A model generated the notes under the pieces. The model had not been told where the DNA came from. It was given only the letters and a program-made list of their open reading frames with translations, and did not search any database. A stretch of 64,000 nucleotides of DNA from Syncephalis fuscata. Its lineage: Eukaryota > Zoopagomycota > Zoopagomycetes > Zoopagales > Piptocephalidaceae. Where the stretch lies: NCBI GenBank assembly GCA_025786725.1, contig JAHLTZ010000002.1:496001-560000 (forward strand), given 5' to 3'. Below, piece by piece: positions 11,481-24,289 of this stretch (position 1 is the first letter of the stretch; each line of letters opens with the position of its first letter). Made by a program: the position numbers and the translations under genes.

Positions 11481-13768
11481 CAATAACAATCCTCTATCTA
11501 TCACTGATTACTCTGTGCGTATTATATTCAAGTCAAAACATATTAATAATAAAAATTTACTGAATTCAAAGCTAAGGCAATCAACCACACGATTGATAAT
11601 GTGTCCCGTGTTTCTTGTAATCATTTTTTGGAGTTATTTCGCCATATGGTATGATTTCGACCATAAGCCAACATATGACGAAATTTAAAACAGCATGCTA
11701 CAAGGAGCCTACTGCATAATAGACCTCTGCCTAACTGGATAAAACGCTAAGTGCATCGAATTTTTCCCATAGCCACTTGACCATTCCATACTCACACACA
11801 TACCTACACCGTGAAGCGGACTTTTAGATTCGCCGGAGTGTAAAATGGTAACTATTTACACAATTATGATTATGATTTCAATTGAGCGATTTACAACTGA
11901 CTAATAGCTGTAGGATGATTCAGCATTCTAGTCCTATCAACTAACTACTAGATGCATGGCACCATTGCCATTTTATTAGTTATTTGTAATAAAGGAGATA
12001 CTACAATAGTCGAGACACCATTACATCCATATGCAAAGTCGTCTATATGACATCACTATGATTATCGACTATATTGCCATGCCAGATCACCATCTCCCTT
12101 CTTTTTTTTAGTTCAACACCCATCTACCCACACTCGTTCACACACACACACACACAAAATACTTTCCTCCTCCTCCTCCTCCTCTTTACTACTTACCTTT
12201 TCAATAGTGTTTGGCTGGCATTATATTCCAACTTTTTCCATTCTATCTTTTTCGCTCCTTTCATTACAAACTATTTCTCTTGTCTTTGCTATTTTTGTTA
12301 TAGTTTGTGCTGGAGCAGTACGTTAATCGGTTGATTAATAATAACTCGCAACGTTTATTCAAAACTGTCCTCTCTGTCTATCTTTATTCTATTTGTCTAC
12401 CTAGTCATCTATTTTAAATAACCAAATACCTATTGTGCCGGCTATTAGTTCGTCGATAACGATACCTTTCCCGTCAACTACTGACGACACCGATACATAC
12501 GTAAGTATAACTGTATTAATAAGCAATGCGTCATTTTATACCAAAGACTTGGATACCGTTGGCTGTAGCCACTTTATGATGTATACAATACACAAAAAGC
12601 GAACGAACAAACTAAATAGCCAAATACCTGGTATTGGACTATTTGGACTATTCGTTTTATACGCAAATGTGAACGTATACGTGTCTAGGTGTGTGACCTC
12701 TTGCATGAGTATCCGTTTTTCTTCTTTTTGTGACCGTGACATACACAGCTTTATTCTATAGTTGTCGCTGTCATGGTTGTTGTCGTTGTTGCAATTGTAT
12801 TGGTGCATGTGGATGGAAATATGCGTGCGTGTGTGCGTGCGTACATTCGTACATAAATGTCTGTCTGTTTATGTCGATCTTTACTTTTATTTATGCAAAA
12901 GGATGAAGCGCATTAACAGTGGGCGTATCTACCCCATGCATTATTCCAAGCTTATTTGTTATGCTGGCTAATGGTGGAGAAGTGTATGAAATGACAACGA
13001 CCATAACCGGATGACGGTAATAGTGATAGCCGTCTATTAGTACCATTAATAGTGTGATGATGCGATATCAATAGAGAAATATGGACGCACTTTATGTTAA
13101 TTATTGTCTATTGACCCGGCAACAGCTCTGAATGTTGTTAAGCGATGTTAATAATTGTAAACACATGTGCGCATGCCATTCCCTCTGCATGGATTGACAC
13201 TGATAGCCATTGGCTCTCAGTATCACCACTACACATATGCAGACATGTTAACAACATAAATGAATGGGCTCCGTGCGTCTGCATGTCTTTCTGTACTTTC
13301 TCTCTTGCACCCATTATCTTAATCACTCGCTTTTTCTATTTCCTCTGGTTTTTGTGCGCATTCCTTTCTTTACTTTGGCGCTAGTTTGCCTATTACGCAA
13401 CAGTGTCCAAAAAGCGTGCCAGACCTTGTTACACATAAACCTGTTCCTTTTCTCGCTTTACTGCGCCCATACTCGCTTGTCTTTCTTAATATTAGCAATA
13501 ATCTTTTAGTTCTACTTGTCGATTCGCTATACTTTCTAACACATGCCTTACTATTTTGCCGTATTCCTTTGATTTTACTGCTCTTTCTCTCCTTTCCTTT
13601 CCTATCGTCAAAGCAATTGCTATTGTCAATATTCGTTTCATTTTCTCTTTTTTCGTCATCAGTATATATTTCTGACTTGCTATTGCTATTTTATTGGTTT
13701 CATCGTTGCTTAAAGCATTGTTATTTTCATCTTATTGACACTGTGCTAATACTAAAAATAGGCTTTGC

Positions 13769-16700
13769 ATGTATTTGGTACGTAATCTACTTGCTGGCTC
13801 CAGCGATGGACAGCTGCCTTCAGACACACCTCTGGCTTCAGACGCTTCTTCAGACGAAGACGAATACCTAAGTACAGATGAAGTATCCGACCTCGAGGCC
13901 ATGGAAGCTTCTTTAGGTGCCACTGCGTTTGCTACAGCAAGTGGTGGCCACTTACGTCATGGCTCGGATGGCGATCTACCTCTTTCACCCACTTCTGAGG
14001 GATTTACAGAACGTTCATACGAGCTGATTGATGCATTACAACAAAATTCACAAGTACCCATGTCAAGTGGATTTATATCTGGTATCTGTGATACATTAGA
14101 GTCACTCGATCACCGTGATCCAGCTACTTGCTTGGAAATGCTACACTCGTTACCATTGAGCGATAGTGAAGGAAAGGCACCAATGAGTACCTCATCGGCA
14201 TCAACAGCTGCTACTGGCAACAATACGCAAGCTTCACAGATTGAAAGTCGTCTACGTTTGGCTGTGCGTCGTTCGCTGCAACGACAAATGTATTTACAAG
14301 CAGAGCTCGATCGTTATAGAGCTGCATCCATGAATAGCACCACTAGCTGTTCTATCTCAACGGATGATAAAGCCTGTACACTTGTACCAGAATCTAACGA
14401 ACAAAGAGAAGAAGAAAATACCAGTAGTAAAGAAGAAGAAGAGGAAGAAGAAGAAGGCGACGATGATGTAGAAGATACTATTAAAACATCTACATCGGCT
14501 ACATCATCGATAGATAATTTATCATCATGCTGCATTCGTGAATGTACACGTGTTGCACAGGCCGTTATGTTGGGCGATCTTACACAACGTATTCACTGTG
14601 GATGCAACTCATCAACGATGACCGATTTAAAGACAGTAATGAATGGTATGGTGGGCCGACTTCATTCATTTACGGCCGATGTTGTTCGATTTGCACTGGA
14701 GAACAGTGTTCAAGGTCGTCTCGGCGTACAAATGGCTGGCGATCATCAAAAGGGCGACTGGCTAGATATTATCAAGCGCTTAATGCTATGTCATTTAATC
14801 ATTCAGAACAGGTAAGCATTAATGATTAGATTATGGCTTATTAATTAAACTAACATTTTGTAAGGTGCGTGATATTGCTGAAGTGAGTACTGCTGTTGCC
14901 AAGGGTGATTTATCAAAGAAGATTACTGTTGACGTTAAAGGTGAAACATTGGTACTTAAAAATACAATTAATACCATGGTGGATCAACTTAATCGTTTTG
15001 CCCATGAAGTTACTCGTGTTGCTCATGAAGTGGTACAGAAGGCATGCTTGGTGTCCAGGCCAAGGTAGATGGTGTTGGCGGTACTTGGAAACTACTTACA
15101 GACAACGTCAACACTATGGCCAGCAATTTAACGGCTCAAGTGCGTGATATTGCCAATGTATCTAAAGCTGTGGCGCAAGGCGATTTGTCACGAAAAGTTA
15201 CTGTTGATGTTAAAGGCGAATTTCTTGAATTGAAGAATACGATCAATACGATGGTGGATCAGCTGCAGACTTTTGCAATGGAAGTTACTCGTGTGTCGTT
15301 GGAAGTCGGCACAGAAGGCAAACTTGGTGGTCAAGCTGTTGTAAAGGACGTGGGCGGTACCTGGAAAGATCTTACGGACAATGTCAATCTAATGGCCAGT
15401 AATCTAACAGGCCAAGTACGTGATATTGCCACTGTGTGTAAAGCTGTTGCATGTGGTGATTTATCGCGTAAGATTACTGTACGATCGCGTGGTGAAATTC
15501 TGGATCTAAAGGTGACCATCAATACTATGGTCGATCAATTGCGTACTTTTGCCGCAGAAGTGACGCGAGTATCACGTGAAGTCGGTACAGAAGGCAAACT
15601 TGGTGGCCAAGCTGAAGTGAAAGGCGTTGGCGGTACCTGGAAAGAACTGACTGACAATGTAAATTTAATGGCCAGCAATTTGACTGATCAAGTACGTGAT
15701 ATAGCCAATGTATCTAAAGCTGTGGCTAGAGGTGATTTATCGAAGAAGATTACAGTGAATGTTAAAGGCGAAATACTTGATTTGAAAAATACATCAATAC
15801 CATGGTGGACCAGCTGCAGACCTTTGCAACTGAAGTAACTCGTGTGTCGTTGGAAGTCGGTACAGAAGGCAAACTTGGTGGCCAGCTGTTGTGAAGGATG
15901 CAGCCGGTACTTGGAAGGATTTAACTGACAATGTCAATACAATGGCAGCCAATCTTACTTCACAAGTACGGTCTATTGCCACTGTTACTATGGCTGTAGC
16001 TAGAGGTGATTTATCCAAAAAGATTGTCGTCGACGTCAAAGGTGAAATTTTGGATTTAAAAACAACAGTCAATTCTATGGTCGATCAATTGCGTACATTT
16101 GCGGCCGAAGTAACACGAGTGTCACGTGAAGTCGGTACAGAAGGCAAACTTGGTGGCCAGGCTGTAGTGAAGGACGTCAATGGTACCTGGAAAGAACTGA
16201 CTGACAATGTAAATCAAATGGCCAGCAATTTAACGGCCCAAGTACGTGATATTGCCAATGTATCTAAAGCTGTGGCCAGAGGTGATTTGTCCAAGAAGAT
16301 TACCGTCGATTCAAAGGGTGAAATACTTGAATTGAAGAATACGATCAATACGATGGTGGACCAGCTGCAGACCTTTGCAATGGAAGTAACTCGTGTGTCG
16401 TTGGAAGTCGGCACAGAAGGCAAACTTGGTGGTCAAGCTGTGGTGAAGGATGTCAGCGGTACTTGGAAGGATTTAACTGACAATGTCAATACAATGGCGG
16501 CCAATCTTACTTCACAAGTGCGGTCTATTGCCACTGTTACTATGGCTGTAGCTAGAGGTGATTTATCCAAAAAGATCGTCGTCGACGTCAAAGGCGAAAT
16601 TTTGGATTTAAAAACAACAGTCAATTCTATGGTCGATCAATTGCGTACATTTGCGGCCGAAGTAACACGAGTGGCACGGGAAGTCGGCACAGAAGGCAAA

Positions 16701-19424
16701 CTTGGTGGTCAAGCTGTTGTAAAAGATGTAGGCGGCACTTGGAAGGATTTAACTGACAATGTAAATCAAATGGCCAGCAATTTAACGGCCCAAGTACGTG
16801 ATATTGCCAATGTATCTAAAGCTGTGGCCAGAGGTGATTTATCCAAGCAGATTACCGTCGATTCAAAGGGTGAAATACTTGAATTGAAGAATACGATCAA
16901 TACGATGGTGGACCAGCTGCAGACCTTTGCAATGGAAGTAACTCGTGTGTCGTTGGAAGTCGGTACAGAAGGCAAACTTGGTGGCCAGGCTGTGTGAAGG
17001 ATGCAGCCGGTACTTGGAAGGATTTAACTGACAATGTCAATACAATGGCGGCCAATCTTACTTCACAAGTGCGATCCATTGCTAATGTTACCATGGCTGT
17101 AGCTAGAGGCGATTTATCCAAAAAGATTACTGTCAATGTTAAAGGTGAAATCTTGGATTTAAAAACAACAGTCAATTCTATGGTCGATCAATTGCGTACA
17201 TTTGGTGCAGAAGTAACGCGAGTGGCACGGGAAGTCGGCACAGAAGGCAAACTTGGTGGCCAGGCTGTCGTCAAGGACGTCAGTGGTACTTGGAAGGATC
17301 TTACAGACAATGTAAATCTAATGGCCAGTAATTTGACCAGCCAAGTACGTGATATGCTACTGTTTGTAAATCAGTAGCATGTGGCGATTTATCCAAGAAA
17401 ATTACTGTCGATTCAAAGGGCGAAATTCTAGACTTGAAGAATACAATTAATACGATGGTTGATCAACTTCGCACTTTTGCAATTGAAGTAACACGCGTGG
17501 CACGTGAAGTTGGTACTGAAGGTCGTCTAGGAGTGCAAGCTGAAGTACACGGTGTCGAAGGTACTTGGAAAGGTCTAACCGAAGCTGTCAATACAATGGC
17601 GGCCAACTTGACTTCGCAAGTAAGAGCATTTGCACAAATTTCGGCATCTGCTACCGATGGTGACTTTACACGATTCATTACCGTTGAAGCAAGTGGTGAA
17701 ATGGACTCGCTCAAAACGAAGATTAATCAGATGGTGTATAATTTACGTGAAAGTATTCAGAAAAACACTGCAGCTCGTGAAGCGGCTGAATGGCCAATCG
17801 TGCCAAGAGTGAATTCCTTGCCAATACGTCGCATGAGGTAAGTGTATTTATCAATGTATTAATTAATGAGTTATACATTTTATTAACTTTATGTTTACTA
17901 CTTTAGATTCGTACGCCGATGAACGGAATTATTGGCATGACTGCATTGACGCTAGAGACTGAATTAACTCGCCAACAACGTGAAAATCTAATGATTGTCA
18001 GTTCACTGGCCAACACGCTGCTTACCATTATCGATGATATTCTCGATATTTCCAAGATTGAGGCGAATAAATTGGTTATCGAGCAGACACCATTCTCGTT
18101 ACGTATGGCCGTCTTTGGTGTACTCAAGTCACTGACCGTTAAAGCAAATCAAAAGAAGCTTGATTTAATTTACGATGTGGATAAGGATATTCCAGATCAG
18201 CTTATCGGTGATCCATTGCGTGTTCGACAAGTTATTACCAATTTAATTGGTAATGCTATTAAATTCACCAACGAAGGACGTGTTGTGTTGCAAGCACGAG
18301 CCAGAGAGATTTCGCACGACAAGGTAGTGCTAGTATTCTGCGTCCACGACACCGGCATTGGCATTGAAAGCAGCAAGGTCAATTTAATCTTTGATACTTT
18401 CTGCCAAGCAGATGGGTCTACTACTCGTAAATTTGGCGGTACTGGCCTTGGTTTGTCGATTTCAAAACGACTAGTATCACTAATGGGTGGACAGCTATGG
18501 GTACGCAGTACATTTGGTGAAGGCAGTCAATTCTACTTTACAGTAGAGTTCCAGCCTGGTGAAATGACTTATGATCAGGTGCTGAAACGCATCTCTCCCT
18601 ACAAGAGCCGTAGTATTCTTCTATTAAGCACAATCAGTGTACCTGTTTGGGATCGCCTTGTAGAGATGCTAGAGGCACTTAGTCTGCGTCCTGTGCCTGC
18701 TGTAACTGTTGAAGAAGCAGCAGCTCTTACAACACCACCCAAACGCAAGACAGGTCCTATGTTTGATGCAGTAATTGTCGATGACCTTGGTGTTGTAGAG
18801 AAGCTACGTGAAGTTGCATCGCTTCGTTATGTACCTATTGTTTTATTGGTACTAGGTGAGCCTAGAATGAAGATGAAGACATGTATAGATCTGGGTATTG
18901 CTTCATACGTTCATGCGCCATTGCGCTATCCTGACGTTATGAACGCGCTATTACCGGCTATGGAATCGCACGTTGTCTTGCCAGACTCGTCTGGCCAGCC
19001 ACGTACTCGTTTGCACATATTACTTGCCGAAGACAATATTGTCAATCAAAAGCTGGCTGTGCGCATTCTCGAAAAGTTCGGCCATCGCGTCTCTATTGTA
19101 TCGAATGGACAAATGGCCGTGGAAGCTGTACAAAAAGATTCATACGATCTTATTCTTATGGATGTGCAAATGCCTATCATGGGCGGATTTGAGGCAACAC
19201 AGCGTATTCGCGAATGGGAACGCTGCACCGAAGTTATACATCCTATTCCGATTATTGCACTAACTGCTCATGCTATGATTGGTGATCGCGAGAAATGTAT
19301 GGCAGCAGGCATGGACGAGTACATTACGAAGCCATTGCGATTCAACGAACTAATTGCTACAATTAACAAGTTTGTAGTGAAGATTGAGAATGGCATGTCG
19401 GCCGAACATCATGGCGTTGTTTAA
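13769..19424 (+). CDS. nik1: Group III hybrid histidine kinase with expanded HAMP array (Nik1/Os-1 type)
   Basis: Cytosolic osmosensing and fungicide-target kinase that feeds the HOG pathway. Exons 13769-14811, 14865-17837, 17907-19424. If seven missing bases are allowed for, it codes 1,846 aa. An N-terminal Ser/Glu-rich region leads to one diverged HAMP, then eleven tandem HAMP units, each 92 aa. The His phosphoacceptor motif [11 protein letters not shown] is split by the last intron. The ATPase follows with N box ([13 protein letters not shown]), HDTGIGI, and [11 protein letters not shown] receiver domain has AEDN, phospho-Asp in [13 protein letters not shown], and Lys in YITKPL. No membrane segment. 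Typical group III kinases have about five or six such repeats and 1,100-1,300 aa. Frame breaks lie near 14780, 15032, 15793, 15884, 16993, 17354 and 17790; each needs exactly one extra base. The start Met is uncertain. Confidence 0.92.
14865..17690 (+). repeat. Tandem 276-bp coding repeat (HAMP units)
   Basis: Units begin (Val codon of VR-D/S-I) at 14865, 15140, 15416, 15692, 15966, 16242, 16518, 16794, 17069, 17345 and 17620. Spacing is 276 bp, or 274-275 bp where a base is missing. Units at 15692, 16242 and 16794 resemble each other, as do those at 15966, 16518 and 17069. A two-unit block of 552 bp has therefore been duplicated more recently than the single unit. Confidence 0.92.
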
Positions 19425-19906
19425 TTTTTGTTTGTGCTTAGTTTCCTTTTTTTCCATTCCTACCACATGTATGTCCTTCGTGTACTATGCCTAAGTAGTG
19501 TCACGGACTGCGGTATCTTTCAACATAACTATTGTTTCCTAGTTCTGTATCATGTTGATGCTTATTTCAATACATTGGGACACGCCATTTCTATTATATT
19601 AAAATATTGTTTTAAAAAATGGTTTATTAGTAATAGTGTAATGTTATATTTTTATACGATCAAAACATTTCTATTATTTTACAATAAGATAGTAGTCAAC
19701 TAGAATATATTAAATACAATTTTGTTTATCGTAATAAGACATCTTTTATTATTTTACAATAGCTTAATAAATTAGAATATATAAACAAAATTGTATGTGA
19801 TATATTCATGACACTCGGACTATTTTAAAACACCAATAAATTATAATATGCCAAATGCAAGTTTGCTTTATTTTACACGATTATATACTCAAATCTAATA
19901 ATAGTA
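19425..19906. other. Convergent 3' flanks
   Basis: Region between two converging genes. It holds an imperfect tandem duplication of about 80-bp period (19672-19800, sharing TATTATTTTACAATA and TAGAATATAT). No gene is seen. Confidence 0.55.
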
Positions 19907-20960
19907 CTATTGCGTATAATTTGGTAGTCTATCAAGACTGCCAGGAATACTCATTTTTGCTTCTATTTCCTTGTTATTAGGCGGGTCTACAGAAAGATCT
20001 GGGTGATTCTTCATGGCACGCAGTGTTGCAGTATTCCTATCTTCGCCATAAATATACGAATAAAACTTGCTCAAAAAATTCCATCCTTTTTTTTGTACTT
20101 CATTGGCCTTAAAAAGTCTTGAATTTTGAGCAAACTCAAGAAAATCTGCACGATGTATATTATCAAAATTTCCATATAAAATGTGTTTGGAAGAAATGCA
20201 TGCTTTAATGCCGTAGTTAGTATTTAAACGACAAAAACAGTTGACTAAACATACCATTTTCAAACATTGCATTAAAAAGCCATCCTTTCGATTTCATATA
20301 ACTGGCCACTAAAATCTAATTAGTACGAATAAATTATGCTATGTGTGGCACTTACCGGCTGTAAGCTGGTTCATAATTTCTTGTTTTTGTGGAAGCGAGT
20401 GAGACTTTGAATCAACATAGTCTAATAATCCTTTATCACAGCCGGGTGTATGATGAACATAACAACGCTTTCCGCCCACTTCCCTCGCTGCTAAAAGCTC
20501 GGGCAGGTAGTGACTAATCTTCATAAACTCTGGTTTTTTATTCAAAGAATCTTTAGCCCAGCTCTACCAAGAACAATTAAATTAATAATGCTTATAGCTT
20601 TGTAAATAAAACTTACATCGAAAAAGTCAAAAAGAACATTAAAAGATTTGTCATGGCCGCAAACAACTTTAACCCATTTCTTGGATAAAGGACCGGTGCT
20701 ATATTTGCCTATACCGATGTATAGTTCAGGGTAATTTCTTATAGGCTCGGTGAGAGTAAGGCCCTTGATGCCAAATGCATTGGAAATTTCTAAGTTTAAT
20801 AAATGTATTGATGTTAATAACTAAAATAGTGTAATGTAAACAATAGTGGTAGGCTATTGTCACGAGCCATACCTGGAGCCGCAATAACGTCACGAACAGT
20901 TGATAACGCCAACAGTGTGGCAGCTATAACGGTAAGTCGAGAGTTGAAGAAGAAACCCAT
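19907..20960 (-). CDS. Secreted protein of unknown function
   Basis: Not recognised. Five exons, in transcript order 20960-20873, 20789-20617, 20563-20356, 20308-20255 and 20202-19907, give 272 aa with no frame problem. The N-terminus MGFFFNSRLTVIAATLLALS is a clear signal peptide, with likely cleavage in VIA-AP around residue 28. The mature part has four cysteines (in VVCGHDK, KRCYVHH, PGCDKG and ACISSK), enough for two disulfides. No transmembrane segment or GPI signal is visible and the C-terminus ends LPNYTQ. The protein is probably exported; enzyme, effector or wall protein cannot be decided. The donor of the fourth intron is GTATGT, a less common form here. Confidence 0.75.
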
Positions 20961-21700
20961 AATGACGCGTTAGCTTTGATTCAAAAAATAAAGTTTGCTT
21001 TTAAAGGAACTTTGCCAAGGTTTGAATATCTATGCGAGTGAAGTGTGAAATAAAGGATAGTAAATCTTAGGAAAAAAATTAAGATTTTATAGCAAAAGTA
21101 TGTGCTACTGGTATTTTACTTATTTTTTATTTATTAAACTAAAATGGTAATACGCATGGCGGAGTGTAATGTGAGGATGAAACGATTGAAAAGGCTGCTG
21201 TTTTAAATGATTTATTAAAGCGCAAAAAAAAACTAAAGCATGGAATGATTTGATACACACATTATGCTATATTTGTCTAATAGGAGTCGAAATGTATGAT
21301 TTTAGAAATTAAAAAGAAGCATCTATCAATGTATGATGCTCTATTCGTTCAACAAACAGTTCTAATAAAGGCAAAGCTTTGTTTTACTTATCTATATGTA
21401 GATTGGAGTCGTCAACGCTTTTTAAATTCCAAGTAATAAAACCACATGATGCATCATGTGCTGTCGGATTTACTATTAAGCATAGTGAATGGACTAATAA
21501 TAGTGTTGCCAGGTATTTGTATGAATTGACAAGTTTGATATTAAATTCTATTTGTATACGAGATAATGTACACAATTACCTGTATGAAATAAAGCTAATG
21601 ATCGGCCGATGCAATTGTGACTGTATGTACAAATATAAAATATTTATTTAAAACGAAAATAACGTGCTTTTCTAACAATATCCCGTTATCAATTGTTAGA
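20961..21700. other. Intergenic, between two minus-strand genes
   Basis: Contains the 3' flank of the thioesterase gene and the promoter of the secreted-protein gene. Overlapping open frames on both strands at 21379-21651 are short, unlike known proteins, and judged chance. Confidence 0.5.
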
Positions 21701-22591
21701 TTAAACTACTTTTGGAATACCATCGCGTGGGAATATAAACAAGGCATTTGCTTCAACGAGCACTTGTCCATTTTTGGCATTCTCCTCAGTAGCAGGTTCA
21801 TGAGATGTCTTTGCAATGGCTATTGCGGAGTTGGGCTCGGCCGCTTCAACTGCTTCTAACAGTGCGCGTACCCATATTTTGCGGCCATCCTTTTTGATAG
21901 CCCAGGTGCGAGCACGAATGACCTGGTTTGCCATTACTGGACGGCGATAGTCGACCGACAAATTAGCCGTAAGTGCAGCACCACCTTCAGTCCAAACGTG
22001 CATTCCAAATATCTCGTCAACCAGCGTAGCTAGCAAACCTCCGTGAATTATGTTTTTGTGTCCACACAGCGCGGCGCCCAGATGGAAATAAACAATATGT
22101 GTATTGTAATAGGGGGCGCCATTGATCGCGGTACTAACAATACCCGGGTCAACTTCGCTCGGTGTTCCAGCCATACGAACACAGAATACTGGCCAATCTG
22201 TCAATAGATTTGGACCATATAGTGTTGATATTGCTAAATGATTTGCTCCTTGCTCGGACGACATAGATGCTAGTTGTATTTTACGTGGATAAAATTCCTG
22301 ATAATTTGGCTGTTCTTGGCCTTTGGCCTTATTACATTGATTTCTTAAATAACGTACAGAGGAAAGTGCATCTGTACGCTTGCGGGCATTTGCATGATAA
22401 TCTGCAGGCGATGATTTAGAAATAAAGTGTGATGCAGTCTTTGTTGTTGCTAGTTTGCTACTCGCATGGCTAGTTTGTCGGAACATTATAGCTCCCATCG
22501 CCAGTACGGCCATAGTTCCAAGCAAACCTATTGTAGAAGTGCCTGCGAACCAAGACGCGCCCAAGTTAGAGTCTAGACTAAGTGGAAACAT
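21701..22591 (-). CDS. Hotdog-fold thioesterase (THEM4/PaaI-like), membrane-anchored
   Basis: Single exon, 296 aa. A hydrophobic segment near the N-terminus (TIGLLGTMAVLAMGAIMF, about residues 21-38) is followed by a basic stretch, suggesting a membrane-anchored or mitochondrial protein. The C-terminal half is a 4HBT hotdog domain: HGGLLATLVDEIFGMHVW carries the usual His-Gly-Gly and the catalytic acidic residue, then TANLSVDYRRPVMANQVIRA. Such enzymes hydrolyse acyl-CoA thioesters. The substrate cannot be predicted. The domain is of usual length and intact. Confidence 0.85.
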   Translation of the reverse strand: MFPLSLDSNLGASWFAGTSTIGLLGTMAVLAMGAIMFRQTSHASSKLATTKTASHFISKSSPADYHANARKRTDALSSVRYLRNQCNKAKGQEQPNYQEFYPRKIQLASMSSEQGANHLAISTLYGPNLLTDWPVFCVRMAGTPSEVDPGIVSTAINGAPYYNTHIVYFHLGAALCGHKNIIHGGLLATLVDEIFGMHVWTEGGAALTANLSVDYRRPVMANQVIRARTWAIKKDGRKIWVRALLEAVEAAEPNSAIAIAKTSHEPATEENAKNGQVLVEANALFIFPRDGIPKVV

Positions 22592-23154
22592 ATTGGTAAT
22601 AAAGAAATGTACTTAAGCACATGGCGTAGTTAGTAAATAAACACCTGGTATTTATAGTTTTTAGAAGGCTATATGATTATTGGCCAGCTAAAATAAAACT
22701 CAATGTCTCGGAATCTACGGCAACTCAACTGCCGTTGACGCCAAATTTTTTCCAGTGATTGGTAAATTACATTTCAACGGAGTTCGGGATCTAGAAATGC
22801 CGATGGAGCAATGTAATCTTCGCATTTTTATCTTTTATTAATAAATTACGGCTATAAACTACTGATCAAACTAATAACGAAACTTGATTACTATTATTAA
22901 TTAGAGTCCTGACCCAAATGTAACCGATCATTAATCTAATTTGCTGAATGCAAACTAATACGAATGTTTGCCACAATCCTGATATTATTCCCATATTGTT
23001 ATGACACTATGACTAAGAAACAATATTTAGTGCTAAATAATATATGTATATTAATAAGTTTATTGTTATACTAGACTGAACTGCTGAGCATGTTTTATGA
23101 TAATGACTATTTGTGCTAAATGACTTTTATTTTTAATGCATTTATTCATTTACT

Positions 23155-23260
23155 ATTAATCTGTTCTATGATGTACCGACATGTTGGGTAGATTGACTTT
23201 TATTATTTACACTCCATCTATTAATAAATTAAACGAATCTTATCAATTGCTTTCATTCGA
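23155..23260 (-). repeat. Repeat family B, inverted 3'-end fragment
   Basis: Reverse complement matches 24590-24662 almost base for base (shared GGAGTGTAAATAATAAAAGT and CATGTCGGTACATCATAGAA). It covers only the right-hand end of the element, so it is truncated. Confidence 0.75.
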
Positions 23261-24289
23261 ATACAACATAATATTAAATGGGTAATAAAAAAATAAATAT
23301 TTGCAAAAGGACCATTTTTATTTAATTAATAAATGAAATAGTTTGTAATAACAAACAATGCAATGATATCGTGGTGTATAATAGCTAATAAACCAACCTC
23401 ATTTCTTAACTTTAAACTATGCTTTTATATATTTTTATTTGAATCAAAGTATAGTAGCATGGATAAAAACAGCAGTACTAATAGCTTATCTTTATATGGC
23501 ATAGTAGTCACAAGAATAGTTAGTAGCTGAACAATGAATTGATAGACCAAGACAAAAAGATAAAGATTTATTATTTAATAGTTATAATTATTTAAACAAT
23601 AGTTTGGCACAAGTCGTTGGTGCTATTACCAAGCAATTGAATAAATAATGACGGTGCATAAAAAACTTTTGGAATGTAGGTTAGAAATACGCGGTAATTT
23701 GTATAATTGTATCTGGTTTGTTGACAGCATGATTTATTGAAATAAAATATAGTAATAATTTGCTTAATAATTAAAAATAGCGTGTTTTACCTACAGAACT
23801 AGTAAGGTATACAGCAAACAAATGTACTGCAACAATTCATCATAAACGCTGATGTTAGTTATAATATTGAACTAGGAACAACAATGCAAAGACAAAAATA
23901 CTAATATAGTACCGTAAAAGCGCCAGCACTTAGACCGAGTACTAACGAGTGAGATTGTTCAAGTAGTGAAAGAGAGCAAAGAAGAAGGTAATGTGCTGAG
24001 GTAATAGTGTATATAACCAGCACAGTTGTTATGCTGGCAATTGCGTACATAAAGCTGCTGTGCACGATAACTGTGACGAATATATGCCGTTAAAGTCGCT
24101 TCATGTTTTAATTTGCCGTAGATCGTCACTACAGCCTGTACTGATAACAGCTTGTATCGTCTTTACAATAGCAGATCTCACTGTCATTGTTGAGATTGCA
24201 CATACTAATGCCAGAGAATCTGTAATGACGATCCATAGTAAATAAAGCATAAAACAAGATTTCACAGCATATGCTCAATATAGCATAAA

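Larger units (their letters stand above)
10074..13768. other. Long intergenic region with repeats and a pyrimidine-rich leader of the histidine kinase gene
   Basis: No gene I can support in 3.7 kb. Repeat family A occurs at 10262-10445, 10705-10982 (reverse) and 11278-11480. From about 12100 the base composition changes to CT-rich on the + strand, with (CA)n at about 12141 and (CCT)n at about 12167, and again at 13290-13700. A perfect-looking donor GTAAGT at 12501 and an acceptor ending TAAAAATAG at 13762 could bound a 1.26-kb 5'-leader intron. Such an intron would be far longer than any other here. Open frames in this part are low-complexity. Confidence 0.5.

Noticed and set aside
12074-13871. 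Several Leu/Ser/Phe-rich open frames
   Set aside because: Products of CT-rich low-complexity DNA; no consistent start, domain or splice pattern.
14865-17690. Regular 276-bp repeats as a CRISPR or satellite array
   Set aside because: The repeats are coding, in phase, and translate to HAMP domains.
14775-17795. Histidine kinase as a pseudogene because of seven frame breaks
   Set aside because: All catalytic motifs are intact, codons between breaks look under selection, every break is a single missing base, and similar gaps occur in unrelated genes; error is more likely than decay.
21379-21651. Overlapping open frames on both strands between the thioesterase and secreted-protein genes
   Set aside because: Both strands are open by chance, with no signal, domain or expected promoter spacing.
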